Part shown: positions 13,673 through 24,686 of the stretch, piece by piece
Layout of the letters: each line of letters starts with the position of its first letter
How positions within the stretch are numbered: the first letter of the stretch is position 1
From: Hypoxylon rubiginosum
Taxonomy: Eukaryota; Ascomycota; Sordariomycetes; Xylariales; Hypoxylaceae
Direction of reading: 5' to 3'
Length of the DNA stretch: 64,000 nucleotides
Assembly (NCBI GenBank): GCA_902806565.1
Contig: CADCXA010000008.1
Coordinates: 496,001 to 560,000, forward strand
The notes under the pieces: model-generated
The model's input: the letters and a program-made list of their open reading frames with translations, nothing else
Told to the model about the DNA's origin: nothing
Databases searched by the model: none
Made by a program: the position numbers and the translations under genes

Positions 13673-15004
13673 ATGGCATTCCTCGAAGATCCTCGTCTTC
13701 GTCAGCGATGGAACCAGATCTCTCACACCACTGAAACAGTCACCGAAAATGCGGCCGCTGGTATTTGGAGCTTCGGACATACCTACATTACACCATGCTT
13801 CTCCTCCGTCTCTTCGGCATTCGATAGCTGCACCGGCGTGTGTCGCGGCGACCGCGAAGAACGAGCACGACGCGCGAGGGAACGTCAACGGGCGCGAGGA
13901 AATGCCGAATACAGTTTTGACTTCTACGACGATTGGGATGAAGATCTAGGTGGTGGAGATGATGGGACAGGGCTCATCGGTAGTTGGCGAGGCGAAGATT
14001 GGGATCGTTTGCTGGCCGGTACCGGAAGACGGGGCGCGAGCGAGGTTGAGGAGCAGCCGAGAAGGAAGCGCGGGATGAGCTACGGCACGAGAGGTTCACG
14101 GAAAAGGCCTAGTACCCAAGAAGATCCGACCATCATCCCGAGCACCGCGCCCCTCGGGTTCCTAAGCCGCTGGCCCTTCAAAATCGGCGGAACCTTACGA
14201 TACAAACCTAGCGCGGCAAATCTCCAAGAACACCCCGGAGCTTCGAGACCCGGGCTAGATAACGAACGCTTACCGTTACTGGGTGAAGACAGAGATGCTA
14301 CATACCTGGACGAATCATCGGCGCTGGTTAGGAAACGGAGCGCAACGGTAGGCAGTGGAGATACCAGCGATTCATACAGATCGAGGGGCGATCTCTTCCC
14401 GAGCGACGAAGAGGGAGAAGAAGATGCCGTACCATTAGACGACGAGTTCACCATCACGCTAGATCATGTAGATGATCGCGCAAGCAATAAAACAAGGAGC
14501 AGCAAAGGAAAACGGGTTGCAGATCCCAGGATACCTAGGAGCGTCTCGAGAACGACGATAGACTCGACAAGGCCGTCTTTACGACACAGCTTAGGCTCGG
14601 GGTCTATCCCACCGGAAAGTCCAGCACTTATCTCCACGCCATCTTTGGAGGATTTACGACTAGAAGAGGAAAGGTTGGAAAGGGAAGAGAATGAGCTGGT
14701 TGAAAAGAAGAGAATGGCAGCTGCGGATCTAGCCCTTAGGCGGGGACTGAGCAGAGAAAATCTTCATGTCGAATCCGTCCACGAGGCCAAGTCGGAAATA
14801 GTCAGGGTCGAGAAGGTACCAGTTGCAACGGTAGCTGTCTTGGACGAGGTTACAGACGACGAGGAAGAAGAAGAGGATTCTGGGTCAGGATCTGCGGGAG
14901 AGGTGCGTCACTTACCGCCAGCAGCACCATTGTCCGAGACTCGGACAGCGTCAGCAACGCCACATGACGACTTCGTACCGGCACGTCTACCATTTTTTCG
15001 GTGA
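13673..15004 (+). CDS. Conserved hypothetical protein of filamentous ascomycetes
   Basis: A single-exon open frame of 443 aa. I recognise the general pattern of a protein family widespread in Pezizomycotina but know no demonstrated function. Seen: an N-terminal segment (1-65) beginning with a Q-R-W-N-Q motif and containing a few cysteines; a strongly basic run D-R-E-E-R-A-R-R-A-R-E-R at about 62-75; then Y-S-F-D-F-Y-D-D-W-D-E at about 80-90. A conserved-looking block follows around 165-195 (L-S-R-W-P-F-K-I-G-G-T-L-R-Y-K-P). The second half is acidic and serine-rich with a predicted coiled coil near 320-350, and the protein ends A-R-L-P-F-F-R. No signal peptide or membrane segment is clear. 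Confidence 0.85.
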   Translation: MAFLEDPRLRQRWNQISHTTETVTENAAAGIWSFGHTYITPCFSSVSSAFDSCTGVCRGDREERARRARERQRARGNAEYSFDFYDDWDEDLGGGDDGTGLIGSWRGEDWDRLLAGTGRRGASEVEEQPRRKRGMSYGTRGSRKRPSTQEDPTIIPSTAPLGFLSRWPFKIGGTLRYKPSAANLQEHPGASRPGLDNERLPLLGEDRDATYLDESSALVRKRSATVGSGDTSDSYRSRGDLFPSDEEGEEDAVPLDDEFTITLDHVDDRASNKTRSSKGKRVADPRIPRSVSRTTIDSTRPSLRHSLGSGSIPPESPALISTPSLEDLRLEEERLEREENELVEKKRMAAADLALRRGLSRENLHVESVHEAKSEIVRVEKVPVATVAVLDEVTDDEEEEEDSGSGSAGEVRHLPPAAPLSETRTASATPHDDFVPARLPFFR

Positions 15005-16286
15005 TCGAGGTGTTGGTACCGTAAGAGAACGGTCATTGGTCTATTTCACTGCTACCAAGTTTGCTTGCAGTCTGCATGTATTGTGCAGACATGTTCTAGC
15101 AACGAACATAGAATGGGATTCCAGATCTGGAAGTCCAAACGAGAAAGCTGGTAGCGTCCATGACGGGTACACCGTCGTTGGCTGCGGGATGCTATAATAT
15201 CCTATTAGAAATACGTACCGTCGCAAGAGCGGATGCTACGAGTATCTAGTGGCCAGGCTATCCTGTTCGGTGTTCGTCAACACTCTATTGTATAAATCCT
15301 GGATTGGTGCATTGGGACAGCGAGATTGCGGTTACGGTTATTATAGAAAAAGCGCAAGGGTTCAACAGCCTCGCGAGTCATGAAACTGGCGAGGAATAGA
15401 AGTGTACTAAGGGAATTCGAAGTTAAGTTAGGCAGACAATACCTACGGCTTGATTATAGCTACTCGAGTTAGAAGTTAATATCATATTATCAATAAGGAG
15501 TAGTGTTCAAACCAATGACATAACAATATTCTGGTGCTTACACATGAAATATCATAAATGATCAATGTGAGACACCCTTCATAAAGACGGAATTATAGCA
15601 AATATTAACCTCGAATACCGCTCTTCCCAACTCACCCACCCTGATAGTTACCCAGATCCATTTCCTATTGATTACCTAAGATAGGCATACCTCGGCATCT
15701 CTCCACGCCTTACCCCAGAAACCCCCCAAACCCCACCTCCGGTAAGCTCCCGAGTATCGAATAAAGAAGACCACACCGTCGGATACAGAATTCATATCAA
15801 CTTCCTTTAACCTCCCTTCAACCTCAGTTGAAGGTGGCTGACATTTCCTCTAAATATCAACCTCAGATAACACCTCTCGAAGCTGAATTTCTCATGAACT
15901 TGTAGCGCCTTTCTTATTCTGGAACTGCAAACACACTCTTATAGCCTATATCCCTTGCCGTTTCGTATTATATAAGTCATCTTATCTCCTACACCAGAAT
16001 TGTCTGTACTACTAGGGACCGGATCAACTTACGACCTAATGATATTAATACCTACCTAGGTACTAAGGTAGACAAGCGCCTACCAGCGTGCTTCTTTATT
16101 CAATCTGATTCGAGTTGGCCACGTTGATAACCATTCAGAACTGATTCATATACTTTACTATAACTCTCAAGCAATACCTACTATCTGTTTCTTCACACTA
16201 CGGGCCTTGACCTGGCATATCTACAGCCTACCTAAGAATATACGCAATCTAGTTACATCATCACACATCGGTAGAACTTTACCGCC
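15005..16286. other. Intergenic region
   Basis: AT-richer than its flanks, without long open frames. An ACCTACCTAGGTAC motif is at about 16049-16062. It contains the promoter of the nitronate monooxygenase gene; I see no clear TATA element. Confidence 0.5.
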
Positions 16287-17411
16287 ATGGCCCCTCAAGG
16301 ACCTATCACGACGCCCCTGACGACGCTCCTCGGCATCCAGCACCCGATCGTGCTGGCCGGCATGGCGCGGACGTCGGGCGGGAAGCTCGCGGCCGCGGTC
16401 TCGAACGCCGGCGGCCTCGGCGTCATCGGCGGGTTCCAGTACACGCCGGACCAGCTGCGGTCCATCGTCGCCGAGCTCAAAGCCAATCTAGCGAGGCCGG
16501 ACCTACCTTTCGGCATCGACCTCGCGCTCCCGCAGGTCGGCGGCGGCGCCCGCGCCACCAACCACGACTACACGGGCGGCAAGCTGGCCGAGCTCATCGA
16601 TATTACCATAGAGAGCGGCGCGCGCCTGTTCGTGAGCGCCGTCGGCGTGCCCCCGAAGGAGGTGATCGACCGCCTGCACGGGGCGGGGATCCTGGTGATG
16701 AACATGGTGGGCCACCCGCGCCACGCGGTCAAGGCGCTGGACCTGGGCGTCGACATGGTGTGCGCGCAGGGCGGCGAGGGCGGCGGGCACACGGGGGACA
16801 TCGCGAGCTCGGTGCTGGTCCCGGCCGTCGCCGACGTCGCGCGCCGGTACCGTCCTACCTTACTCGGCGGGTCGTCGCCGGCGCTGGTGCTCGCGGCGGG
16901 CGGGATCAGCGACGGGCGGTCGCTCGCCGCGGGCCTGATGCAGGGGGCGGCCGGGGTCTGGGTCGGGACGCGGTTCGTGGCGAGCGCCGAGGCGAGCTGC
17001 AGCGACGCGCAGAAGCGGAGCGTCGTGGACTGCGGCTACGACGACACGCAGCGGACCCTGGTGCTGACGGGGCGGCCCCTGCGCGTGCGCACCAACGCGT
17101 ACGTCGCGCGGTGGCACGAGCAACCAGAACGCATCAAGGAGCTGTGCGACAGGGGGATCGTGCCTATAGAGCACGACCTCGAGAAGGCGAGCGGCGACGG
17201 GGAGGAGGAGGGGGAGGAGGTCGACTTCCCGCACATCATGGGCCAGGTCGCCGGGTCCATCCGGGCGATCCAGCCCGCGGCCGACATCGTGCGGGAGATG
17301 GTCGACGGCGCGGTGGACATGCTGAGGCTTGGGAACTCGTATCTCAGCAGCGGTGGGGGCGGGAGTGATAATGCAAAGAGCAGCGGCGCTGACGTCAGGA
17401 GCAAGCTATAA
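16287..17411 (+). CDS. Nitronate monooxygenase (2-nitropropane dioxygenase family)
   Basis: An intronless gene of 374 aa. Enzymes of this FMN-dependent family oxidise alkyl nitronates such as propionate 3-nitronate to aldehydes or malonic semialdehyde and nitrite. The TIM-barrel pattern is clear: P-I-V-L-A-G-M-A near the N-terminus, S-N-A-G-G-L-G-V-I-G-G at about 39-49 (FMN binding), then Q-G-G-E-G-G-G-H-T-G with the putative catalytic histidine H168. A-A-G-G-I-S-D-G and G-A-A-G-V-W-V-G-T-R-F phosphate-binding loops follow in the second half. An acidic insert lies near 292-310. The C-terminal 25 residues are Gly/Ser-rich. Base composition is extreme: G/C fills nearly every third position, far above the neighbouring genes. 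This could be strong codon bias or horizontal transfer. The ATG context (GCCATGG) is favourable. Confidence 0.92.
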   Translation: MAPQGPITTPLTTLLGIQHPIVLAGMARTSGGKLAAAVSNAGGLGVIGGFQYTPDQLRSIVAELKANLARPDLPFGIDLALPQVGGGARATNHDYTGGKLAELIDITIESGARLFVSAVGVPPKEVIDRLHGAGILVMNMVGHPRHAVKALDLGVDMVCAQGGEGGGHTGDIASSVLVPAVADVARRYRPTLLGGSSPALVLAAGGISDGRSLAAGLMQGAAGVWVGTRFVASAEASCSDAQKRSVVDCGYDDTQRTLVLTGRPLRVRTNAYVARWHEQPERIKELCDRGIVPIEHDLEKASGDGEEEGEEVDFPHIMGQVAGSIRAIQPAADIVREMVDGAVDMLRLGNSYLSSGGGGSDNAKSSGADVRSKL

Positions 17412-18930
17412 GACGGTTATCGGGGGACAAAAGAAAGGGCTTCGGGGAAAATCAAGATCAAGAAGATCTTCGGGAACGGCAATACACATGCCAAGCTTAC
17501 TTGACGGGAGTAACTCCGTGTTGCGTGTAGTGCAACCGCGCTGTGTTCAGGTACATCCACATCCATGTAGTCAGCGGCAGGAAATGCAGCCGGGTACCGG
17601 ATGCCGGCTGCCGGTACTTACATATGATGTAGGTAGGCGGCCGCCCCATATCAAGGATCTTCGTCAAGGAAAAAAGGGGACGCGACGACGCCGTGTTACG
17701 TTGGGGTGCGATGTTCGCGGCAGGGTAATGATTAGGTAGCCTATCTACAGATTTTTTTCTAGGTTGCCCAAAAAATTGTTGAGTATCGTGTGTTTCTTTC
17801 GTAAATACGGTCGTACCAATACTCACTACCCACGCTAGAAGTTCTCGCCGTCTAACTAACGTGCGTGCGTGCGTGCCCAAAGCATCTACTCAGCGCAAGT
17901 CGGCTTCGAAAGAAAGGCGAAGGCGCGAGCGAGAGTTGCGATCGGGATTGATTTTGCGGGACTACCTAACGGGACTACGGGACTGGCGGGACTGCGGGAG
18001 AGGCGGTGTGAATCAATGTTTATTTTCCTTTCCGTTCCTCGTAATGAAGAAAAAAGGGGTGGACTACGTCTACGTCTGCGTTTACAGTCTAAGGGATGTG
18101 ACTGCGACTGCGGCTGCGGCTCCAAGGGGATCGTCCCCGTCATCGTCGTCGAAAGTCGATGGGGGCGATGTTTGAGATGAGAGACACACGGCATGTAGGT
18201 AGATAGGGACGAAACTTATGCGGGGACGCGTGGAGGGTTTGCGCGGAAGAGACATCTCGATTTTCAAATCTCAACCTCGCCCTTTTGCCTAGCGTGCATT
18301 ACGCTTAGTACGTATGTAGGCAGGCTCCCTGTTCCAGTTGATGATTTGCAGAGTTCGAGGCTGCAGGATGCATTGCCTATCGGATAGAACATGCATTTCG
18401 TTATGCGTTGCAGAAAAAAAAAGGGGGAGAAAAGGGGGCGGGGGGTGAAGACGGGCAATTGCGTAGTTGGCCGTGGGATGGCAAAAATAATCGTCTGTCT
18501 CATAACTCCTCTGCACCACCTTGTTTTACATTAGACTCAGATAACGATAACTCGTCGATTGGTGGTTGTACGTTAGGTAAGCAAGGTAGGGCAAGACAAG
18601 TTCATATGTTGTGCAACGTGCAGTATGTATGTCTGAAAAGGAGGCGAGGCCGAGGCCGAGAATGAATTGAGTCTTTTTCTGAGAAAAATCACGTTGTCGA
18701 CTAGTCACTTGTAACAAGTCACAAAGCATCACGATGAAGTAATTGATCATGGCCTCACTTCCAATGTGTTTTGAAACTTGGATCCTTTTTCAGCTAGAAT
18801 CTAGAGAATGCACATTGGCAAACCCGGTTGGTTGGTTGAATTGGTGGTGGGTATAATAGAATCATGTACAGTATAAGATAAGACATGTCGTGGCTTGACG
18901 AGGGTCTGTCGCAGGAGAAAATGTAGCGAA
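17412..18930. other. Intergenic region
   Basis: It lies between the nitronate monooxygenase (+) and the 2EXR gene (-), which converge on it, so both transcripts should end here. It contains several G-rich and A-rich runs (for example near 18410-18450). Small overlapping open frames in all directions look like composition effects. Confidence 0.5.
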
Positions 18931-19899
18931 TCAGCACAGCCATCGATCCCCGCGGCTTTTCCTGAACACTGCAGTTGACACTGCAGGCTCCTTCTCCCAT
19001 TGTGTGGGTAGTACCATCATCAATGTGTCTATTTCCTCGCGAGCAGCCTGCATACGCTTCTTCATGGGGTCTATCGTCGTGTCCTCTTGCAGCTCTTGTT
19101 GTAGTTGTAGTTCCTCCAGGTGTTGGGCCTGCGCTTCGAGTAGATCTATCTCGATTTCTTGCGGCTCGTCTTCGACTAGCTGTGGTAATGGGCCCAGTTC
19201 GAACTTTTCTGTATCGTGTACAAATATCATTTTCTCTAGTGAGTTGAGATCGACCTTCTTCCACCGTAGTACTCTCCATGCGCCTTCGGGAACGACTGCG
19301 AGACGTTGTACTTGGTTTAAATCTCGTGTCGAGGCCCACAACGGCGAGCACTCGGGTTTTAGCTCCGAATTGCCAAAGAAGATAGTGTCTCGGTTGAAGT
19401 CGACGTAGACCCGCGGTTGCGCGCTTCCCACGCCGAGTGAAAGTGTGTAATGTTTGAGTGCTTCATGTCTCGCTTCTGCGTTGACGTGTAGAAGGGCGGG
19501 AATCTGCGTTGTTGAATACCAAGTATCCTCTTGGTCATGTGCTTCGTACATTGCCTCTTCCAACGACCGAGGCGTATTCTTTTGTCTCGCATAAGGAGAC
19601 TTGACAGCTACCGTCCTCGAGTCTGGCATGGCATGTTGCCAGATTTTGATGCGTAATTCCGGCGGGAGCTCGTTGAACTTGGTAAAGGTTGTAGGGCCTT
19701 CGGTCTTGTTGGAGAGTCGTGATAGTGTCTGCTCCATTGTGTTGTCGATTATGTTGAGTAGCTGGTAATATTGGGAACGTTGCCAGCGGTAGAGTCGTAT
19801 GAGTAGGAGGATCGAACTGATCAGAGGTATGATGGCGACGGGCACATCATAATAAAGACCTGGAGCCTGGCTCTTTCTCCCCGGCATGGTCATGGTCAT
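18931..19899 (-). CDS. 2EXR-domain protein with N-terminal membrane segment
   Basis: A single-exon frame of 322 aa. A hydrophobic stretch at about 17-38 (V-P-V-A-I-I-P-L-I-S-S-I-L-L-L-I) suggests a membrane anchor. At about 73-100 comes F-N-E-L-P-P-E-L-R-I-K-I-W-Q-H-A, the F-box-like opening of the 2EXR domain, which is very common in ascomycetes and of unknown function. L-L-H-V-N-A-E-A-R-H-E-A-L at about 137-149 and Y-V-D-F-N-R-D-T-I-F-F are also typical of the family. The C-terminal third is Glu/Gln-rich and should form a coiled coil (about 245-300). Met1, Met3 and Met5 are all possible starts. Confidence 0.85.
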   Translation of the reverse strand: MTMTMPGRKSQAPGLYYDVPVAIIPLISSILLLIRLYRWQRSQYYQLLNIIDNTMEQTLSRLSNKTEGPTTFTKFNELPPELRIKIWQHAMPDSRTVAVKSPYARQKNTPRSLEEAMYEAHDQEDTWYSTTQIPALLHVNAEARHEALKHYTLSLGVGSAQPRVYVDFNRDTIFFGNSELKPECSPLWASTRDLNQVQRLAVVPEGAWRVLRWKKVDLNSLEKMIFVHDTEKFELGPLPQLVEDEPQEIEIDLLEAQAQHLEELQLQQELQEDTTIDPMKKRMQAAREEIDTLMMVLPTQWEKEPAVSTAVFRKSRGDRWLC

Positions 19900-22800
19900 G
19901 TGTAGCCTATGGACAAACTGGAGCTCTCGGATAGCGGATAGGGTGGGATGTTCAAGGTATTATTCCTTCTCTCGGTAAGGGCTATATGCTAGGTAGTGTG
20001 ATGAGGGCGTAATATGACACTGGATTGGTTGCGATCCCCAGATAGATACAGATTCTATGTATATTGTGGTACATATGATTTGGCCTGCAGAAATCAGAGT
20101 AGGATTCTAGTAAGAAAAAGGGGGTCCTATTCATAGAAAGGGTATCATACGCGGGGAGCTGCCGCATGCGGTTCGAGGGTTGTTCAAGTTTATATGCGAG
20201 CAATGAGGGGTCTAAATCCTTTCTCATCCCATTTACTGTCCCCTATTGCATTGCCCCACACCAACGTTTGACAGGACTCACAGGAGGTAGGAAAGCGAAA
20301 CAAGCAAAGACCAAGGCAGACCAAGGCAGAGGCTAAGGGTCCCGAGGTCCAGACTTGTTTAGGGCGAACGCCGCGTACCGGGGCGCGAGACTAGGAAGTA
20401 CCCTTTTTTTTCAGTCCCTTTACCGCGGAAGTTTCATTAGGAGGGACTGGAACGTTTGGTTTGATGAGGCGGCTCGAAGCCACAGCAAGCTAGCGACCCG
20501 GCTAGCCACCTAAGCTGCCGTATGTACAATACATATGCCCAAACGTCCCTTAACGCCAAGGAAAGCGGCAGCGGTGACAGTCACCGACTCTCCGTGCATA
20601 TTTGGCCACTCGACCAGGCCGTGTGGCCGTGTGGCCGTATGTAACCAGGAGGCAATGCAGATGCGGCTACGCGTAGATGGACGTAGATGAAAGGGGGGGG
20701 GAAAGCAACGCTTTCTGTGATACAGTTTCTATTTTGACCAAGCGGGATGACGCTCGATACGCAATATGGTTTGTTCCGTCTGAACTCTGAATTATGTGTA
20801 CATGTATGCAGCTGGATCCTGCGGCAAAGCTGCGTCAATGACCAAGGTTGCAGGTGATCATTGATCAAAGGACGTTGGGGACGAACTTCGGTACCTTGTC
20901 TCGGGCGCGATCAACCGAGCTCATTGGAGCTTGTGCCCCTGTGCCCTTGGGTGAGCTCACCGGTACCCGATACCGAAATGATTGATGTAAAAGAAAGTGG
21001 ATTGCTTGCGAATACAATATGCCGATCGACCTAACCGCTTGGTTATTGTTTATCGTATTGCGCAGCAAATAGCCCCTAAGCGACTAGGAGGTAAATATTC
21101 GCGAGCCAACACATAAGGCATTAACCACTTGATGCAATACCCGCAGAAAGGAGTCGTAGATGTGGATTCTGCTGCATCTCATGCTGCAATGCTTACTAGA
21201 TGCTTCTAGTCTGCACCATTAGCACCATTACCCCAGAAACCACAGGATCCCAGAAGGATGCACCTCCAATGAAGGCATAGCGATTGACGGATGTGATTGG
21301 ATATCTAGAAGAGTGGCTGCGGGCTAGCTTTCCATGTCAGCCATCATAACCAACCAGAGGCATCTAGACCCTCTTAGGCGGTTAGATTAAATAGCCGTAA
21401 GGAAGCGAAAGGTGAAATCCATCGTGAGAAATCGTGGAGAAGGGGGGCCAGCTGACATCCCAACCATCCATGGATGGAAATAGGAGACGCTAGAAGAAAT
21501 GGCGTCAAGGCTTTTGAAGGACTGAGAATACGGGATAATCCGCTGCCATACGATCTCGCCCATGGGTTTTCAGCTGTGTTTCGGTATAGCCGTCGAGAGA
21601 GTTGTACGAAGTAAAAGTTCAACTACACGCGACCTAACAAATTCGGAAGAATGCGGTTAGGTAATCCAAGCACACCGTACAGACCGTAGAGGAAAAGAGG
21701 CAGGTGCAATAAAAAAAAGATGCACAGCTCTCATCGGCAAGTCGGCGGCCTCCAATATCCGCCTAATATCCCACAGGTATGGGTGATGAGGCTTATACAG
21801 TGGGGCATGCTACGTTATGAACTTCATTCATCTACGAAGTAGATAGACAATTCTCCTATCTCCTATTCTATGTATAAAATAGTAACAATTCAGATAATAT
21901 GTTTAATTCATTCGGTATTTATGGCAAGACAAAGTGTCTGCAGAGATCAATGATCCCACCAGCTTGGCACTTTGGGGGAGTAAGACTCGGCAGATACATA
22001 AGACGTCTCCATTCTCCATCCTCCTACAGCCAGCCTACAGGAGGTGAGCCACATCCATCATTCTGGTAGGTGACACAGGCGACTAAACAAGACGGTCAGA
22101 TCCTAATCGAGTACCGCCGCTGACGAACCCACAGGCCAACAGCGCCATGGGAATAAATTCCTATTAGATACCCGAACAAATTTGCAATTCGGCTCTATTA
22201 TTGCCTAGGTAAATTTATTAATGACAGAAGTCAAGAACTTGACGCAATGGGTCTCGCAGCATAGTGGCTCAGGTCCTACCTTTTTTTTCGCAACGCGTCA
22301 CAATTCCCCGAAGTCGATCAACTAAATTCGTCGCCCGAGTCAAAGGCCGACCACCGACCGTTCGCCTTTTCCGGAGTACGCTGGTACGACATTATTACCT
22401 TCTTTCAAAGAGAAAAGAAAAGAAAAATAATAAAAATTGGCCCTGCCAAGAGCTATCACTGCCGAATATTTCATTTCGATGCACCAAGCCTTCGTCCTTA
22501 CGAAAAAGGGACGCGAGTCCAAGCCGCTTCGGTAGTCTGCCATGTCACAGGCCGTAAGACATGGTTACGCGGTCGAATGCCTCGGGAGGCTACCGTCGGT
22601 AACAGCACTTTTCACTTTCGAACCAGCAGACCAGCCGTTACTAATATGGGCTCATCGTAAATACGACCAAGCCAAACAGCTTCAATTACTGCGGGATGCT
22701 ATTCCTGCAGTCTGCACCGTCACCTGGCACGCATGCCATATAGCAGCCAGGTATTCCAGTAATTCCGTAATCTGGGGGCTCATGTCAGAATTTTAATTCA

Positions 22801-23460
22801 CCGGGTAGGTCATGCAATCATGCTAACTTTAGTCTCCTTTACTCAATACATACGTCATCTCACCGCTCATCGGAATGACTATCATACCTAATCGTAAGAG
22901 TCGTTCCCGGTCAGGCCGTCGTTGATTTCAATAGTAGCATTCGATTTTTCGCCCACATGACGGAGATCATATGATATGAACTCGTCCTCACCGGCGGATT
23001 CAAAGGAAATTTCCGCCCAGCCCCGTTTCTCCTAAGCCTGAGACTGTTTTCTTTCAATCCCGTCTCGGCGCCAAAACGTCGTCCCGATTCCCCAGTTCGT
23101 GTACAAATCTCGATTGCCTCTATCTGTTTCCCGTGGGTGAGGAAGGAGGCTTGAAAGAACCCTCCAAGATGGGCGATTCTCGGACACCAGAGGCAGAGCA
23201 GATGCATCGGCAGACACTGAAGCTTTGTTGCTGGATACCTAGGTAGGTAGCAAGATCCGAAGTGGCTGTTTATACTACGCCGTCGAAGTCAAGTCGCGAT
23301 AATTATAGGAGCTAATGAGACTAGACTATGGTATATTAACTCCAAATGTCTATCTAGATCCGCGTTTACCTCGTTGGGCAACCACATACATCTCTAGCTT
23401 CACGGTCTGCTGATGTCCCGACAGCAAGCCCGTCTGAAGCTCGGTGTCAAAAGACACCTA
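19900..23460. other. Intergenic region, 3.6 kb, no gene recognised
   Basis: Only open frames under 100 codons are present and none shows a known motif. It contains a duplicated GACCAAGGCA unit near 20309-20329 and an ACCTAGGTAGGTA motif at about 23237-23249. The region marks the change from the conserved block to the accessory-looking block. Confidence 0.5.
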
Positions 23461-24686
23461 TTACATGACAGCACATGAAGGTCGATTCTCAAGGCTTGCA
23501 ATTCTGTCATTTAGCGTCCGAACTGCCCCCTCGTTCATTCGTTTCTCCTCTGCACGGATCTTTTCCATGTCTCGCAACATCTGTTGATAGTGCTGCTTAA
23601 GAGCGGCTGCAGTGGCTTCGTTCTGCTGGGTCGAGGTCTGTAACATCATCTTTTGCATATCTTCAAGCTCTGCACGGTGTTGTTCCTTGATCCGAGAGAG
23701 CTCAGCCATCACCTCCATACCTGCAGCGGTATCCTTGAGCGCCTTGTTGTTTTTCCCGATCTCCTCCTGCAGCTGGGCGTAGAAGGGCTTGTTGTGTATG
23801 AGCATAGATGCGATGTTCTTAGCTGATTCAGTAGATCCATTGTGTCGAGAGAGCTGTGCGCCACATGCGATCAGGATGTGCCAGAACTTGGCCTGCAGCT
23901 CTTGTTCACGCCTTACGCCCTCCTCAACGGAGACCTTATCCCACATACTCGTCACCAGCACTACACTCTTGACATTGTCCGTCCCGGTCAACTTCTGGAA
24001 CATTTTCAGGTTCTTGATTGATTGATGGGTGACGCGGTTGTCCGAAATGGGATGTAGATATATTATACCTGAAAGGCGTATATCTTTAGAGTATGCCACG
24101 GCTAGGTACTCGGCGATCGTTTCAAGGATTTTGGTGTCGGAGCGATGCGTGTCCGAGAAGCCCGGAGTGTCGATCATGTGTACCGTGTAGTCGCCAAGTT
24201 TAGTATCGATGACCTCTATGTCTTGAGTACCTTGAAGGGCTCCTGGTGAGTCAAGAAGTTGCACGTCTCAGGACCGGTTGACAAACTTACATGATTCCAG
24301 ATTATGGCCAATCTTCAAATTCTTTCCAGTGAGCTTCGAGATGAACGTTGTCTTTCCAGAACCGGTCATCCTAGTGCATTTGGTTAATATGATATTCATA
24401 ATGGTGTATCTATCTTGAGCCATCGAATTTACTCGTACCCCATTATAGCGATGAAGATATGCTTACTCATCTGCTTCTTGAGATGCGACGATGCTGAAAC
24501 TGAAGCATCGGTAACAAAGCCTGCAAGTTGGTTCACGATGCTCTGGCTAGGTGACTGCGTTTCAATCTGTCCTTGAGGTTGGATTTCTTGCGAGGTTGTT
24601 GCTTCAGGTGTCTGAGTAGAGGGCACGGGATTGCTATCAACCCCTGCCGAGTCAACTGCGACAAAGTCGTCGTCGATTCTTGTCAT
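23461..24686 (-). CDS. AIG1/GIMAP-like P-loop GTPase with C-terminal CaaX box
   Basis: Three exons: 24686-24439, 24370-24291 and 24230-23461; total 365 aa and the frame closes. Intron 1 is 68 nt (GTACGA...CTAG). Intron 2 is 60 nt (GTAAGT...CAAG). An AAG acceptor is chosen for intron 2 because it alone gives L-E-S-C-T, the family's switch-I signature; the CAG just upstream creates a stop. Residues 1-75 are acidic and Ser/Pro/Gln-rich. G1 is G-M-T-G-S-G-K-T (83-90), the switch-I Thr is T111, G3 is D-T-P-G (130-133), and the G4-like motif is T-S-M-W-D-K. The C-terminal third is a long coiled coil. The protein ends C-A-V-M, a CaaX box of the farnesylation type, so membrane attachment is likely. 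Role unknown; relatives in animals and plants act in immunity and membrane dynamics. Confidence 0.88.

Noticed and set aside
16295..17404. Long open frames on the opposite strand and in other frames of the nitronate monooxygenase gene
   Set aside because: They arise from the high GC content, which makes stop codons rare; they show no motifs and overlap a clear gene.
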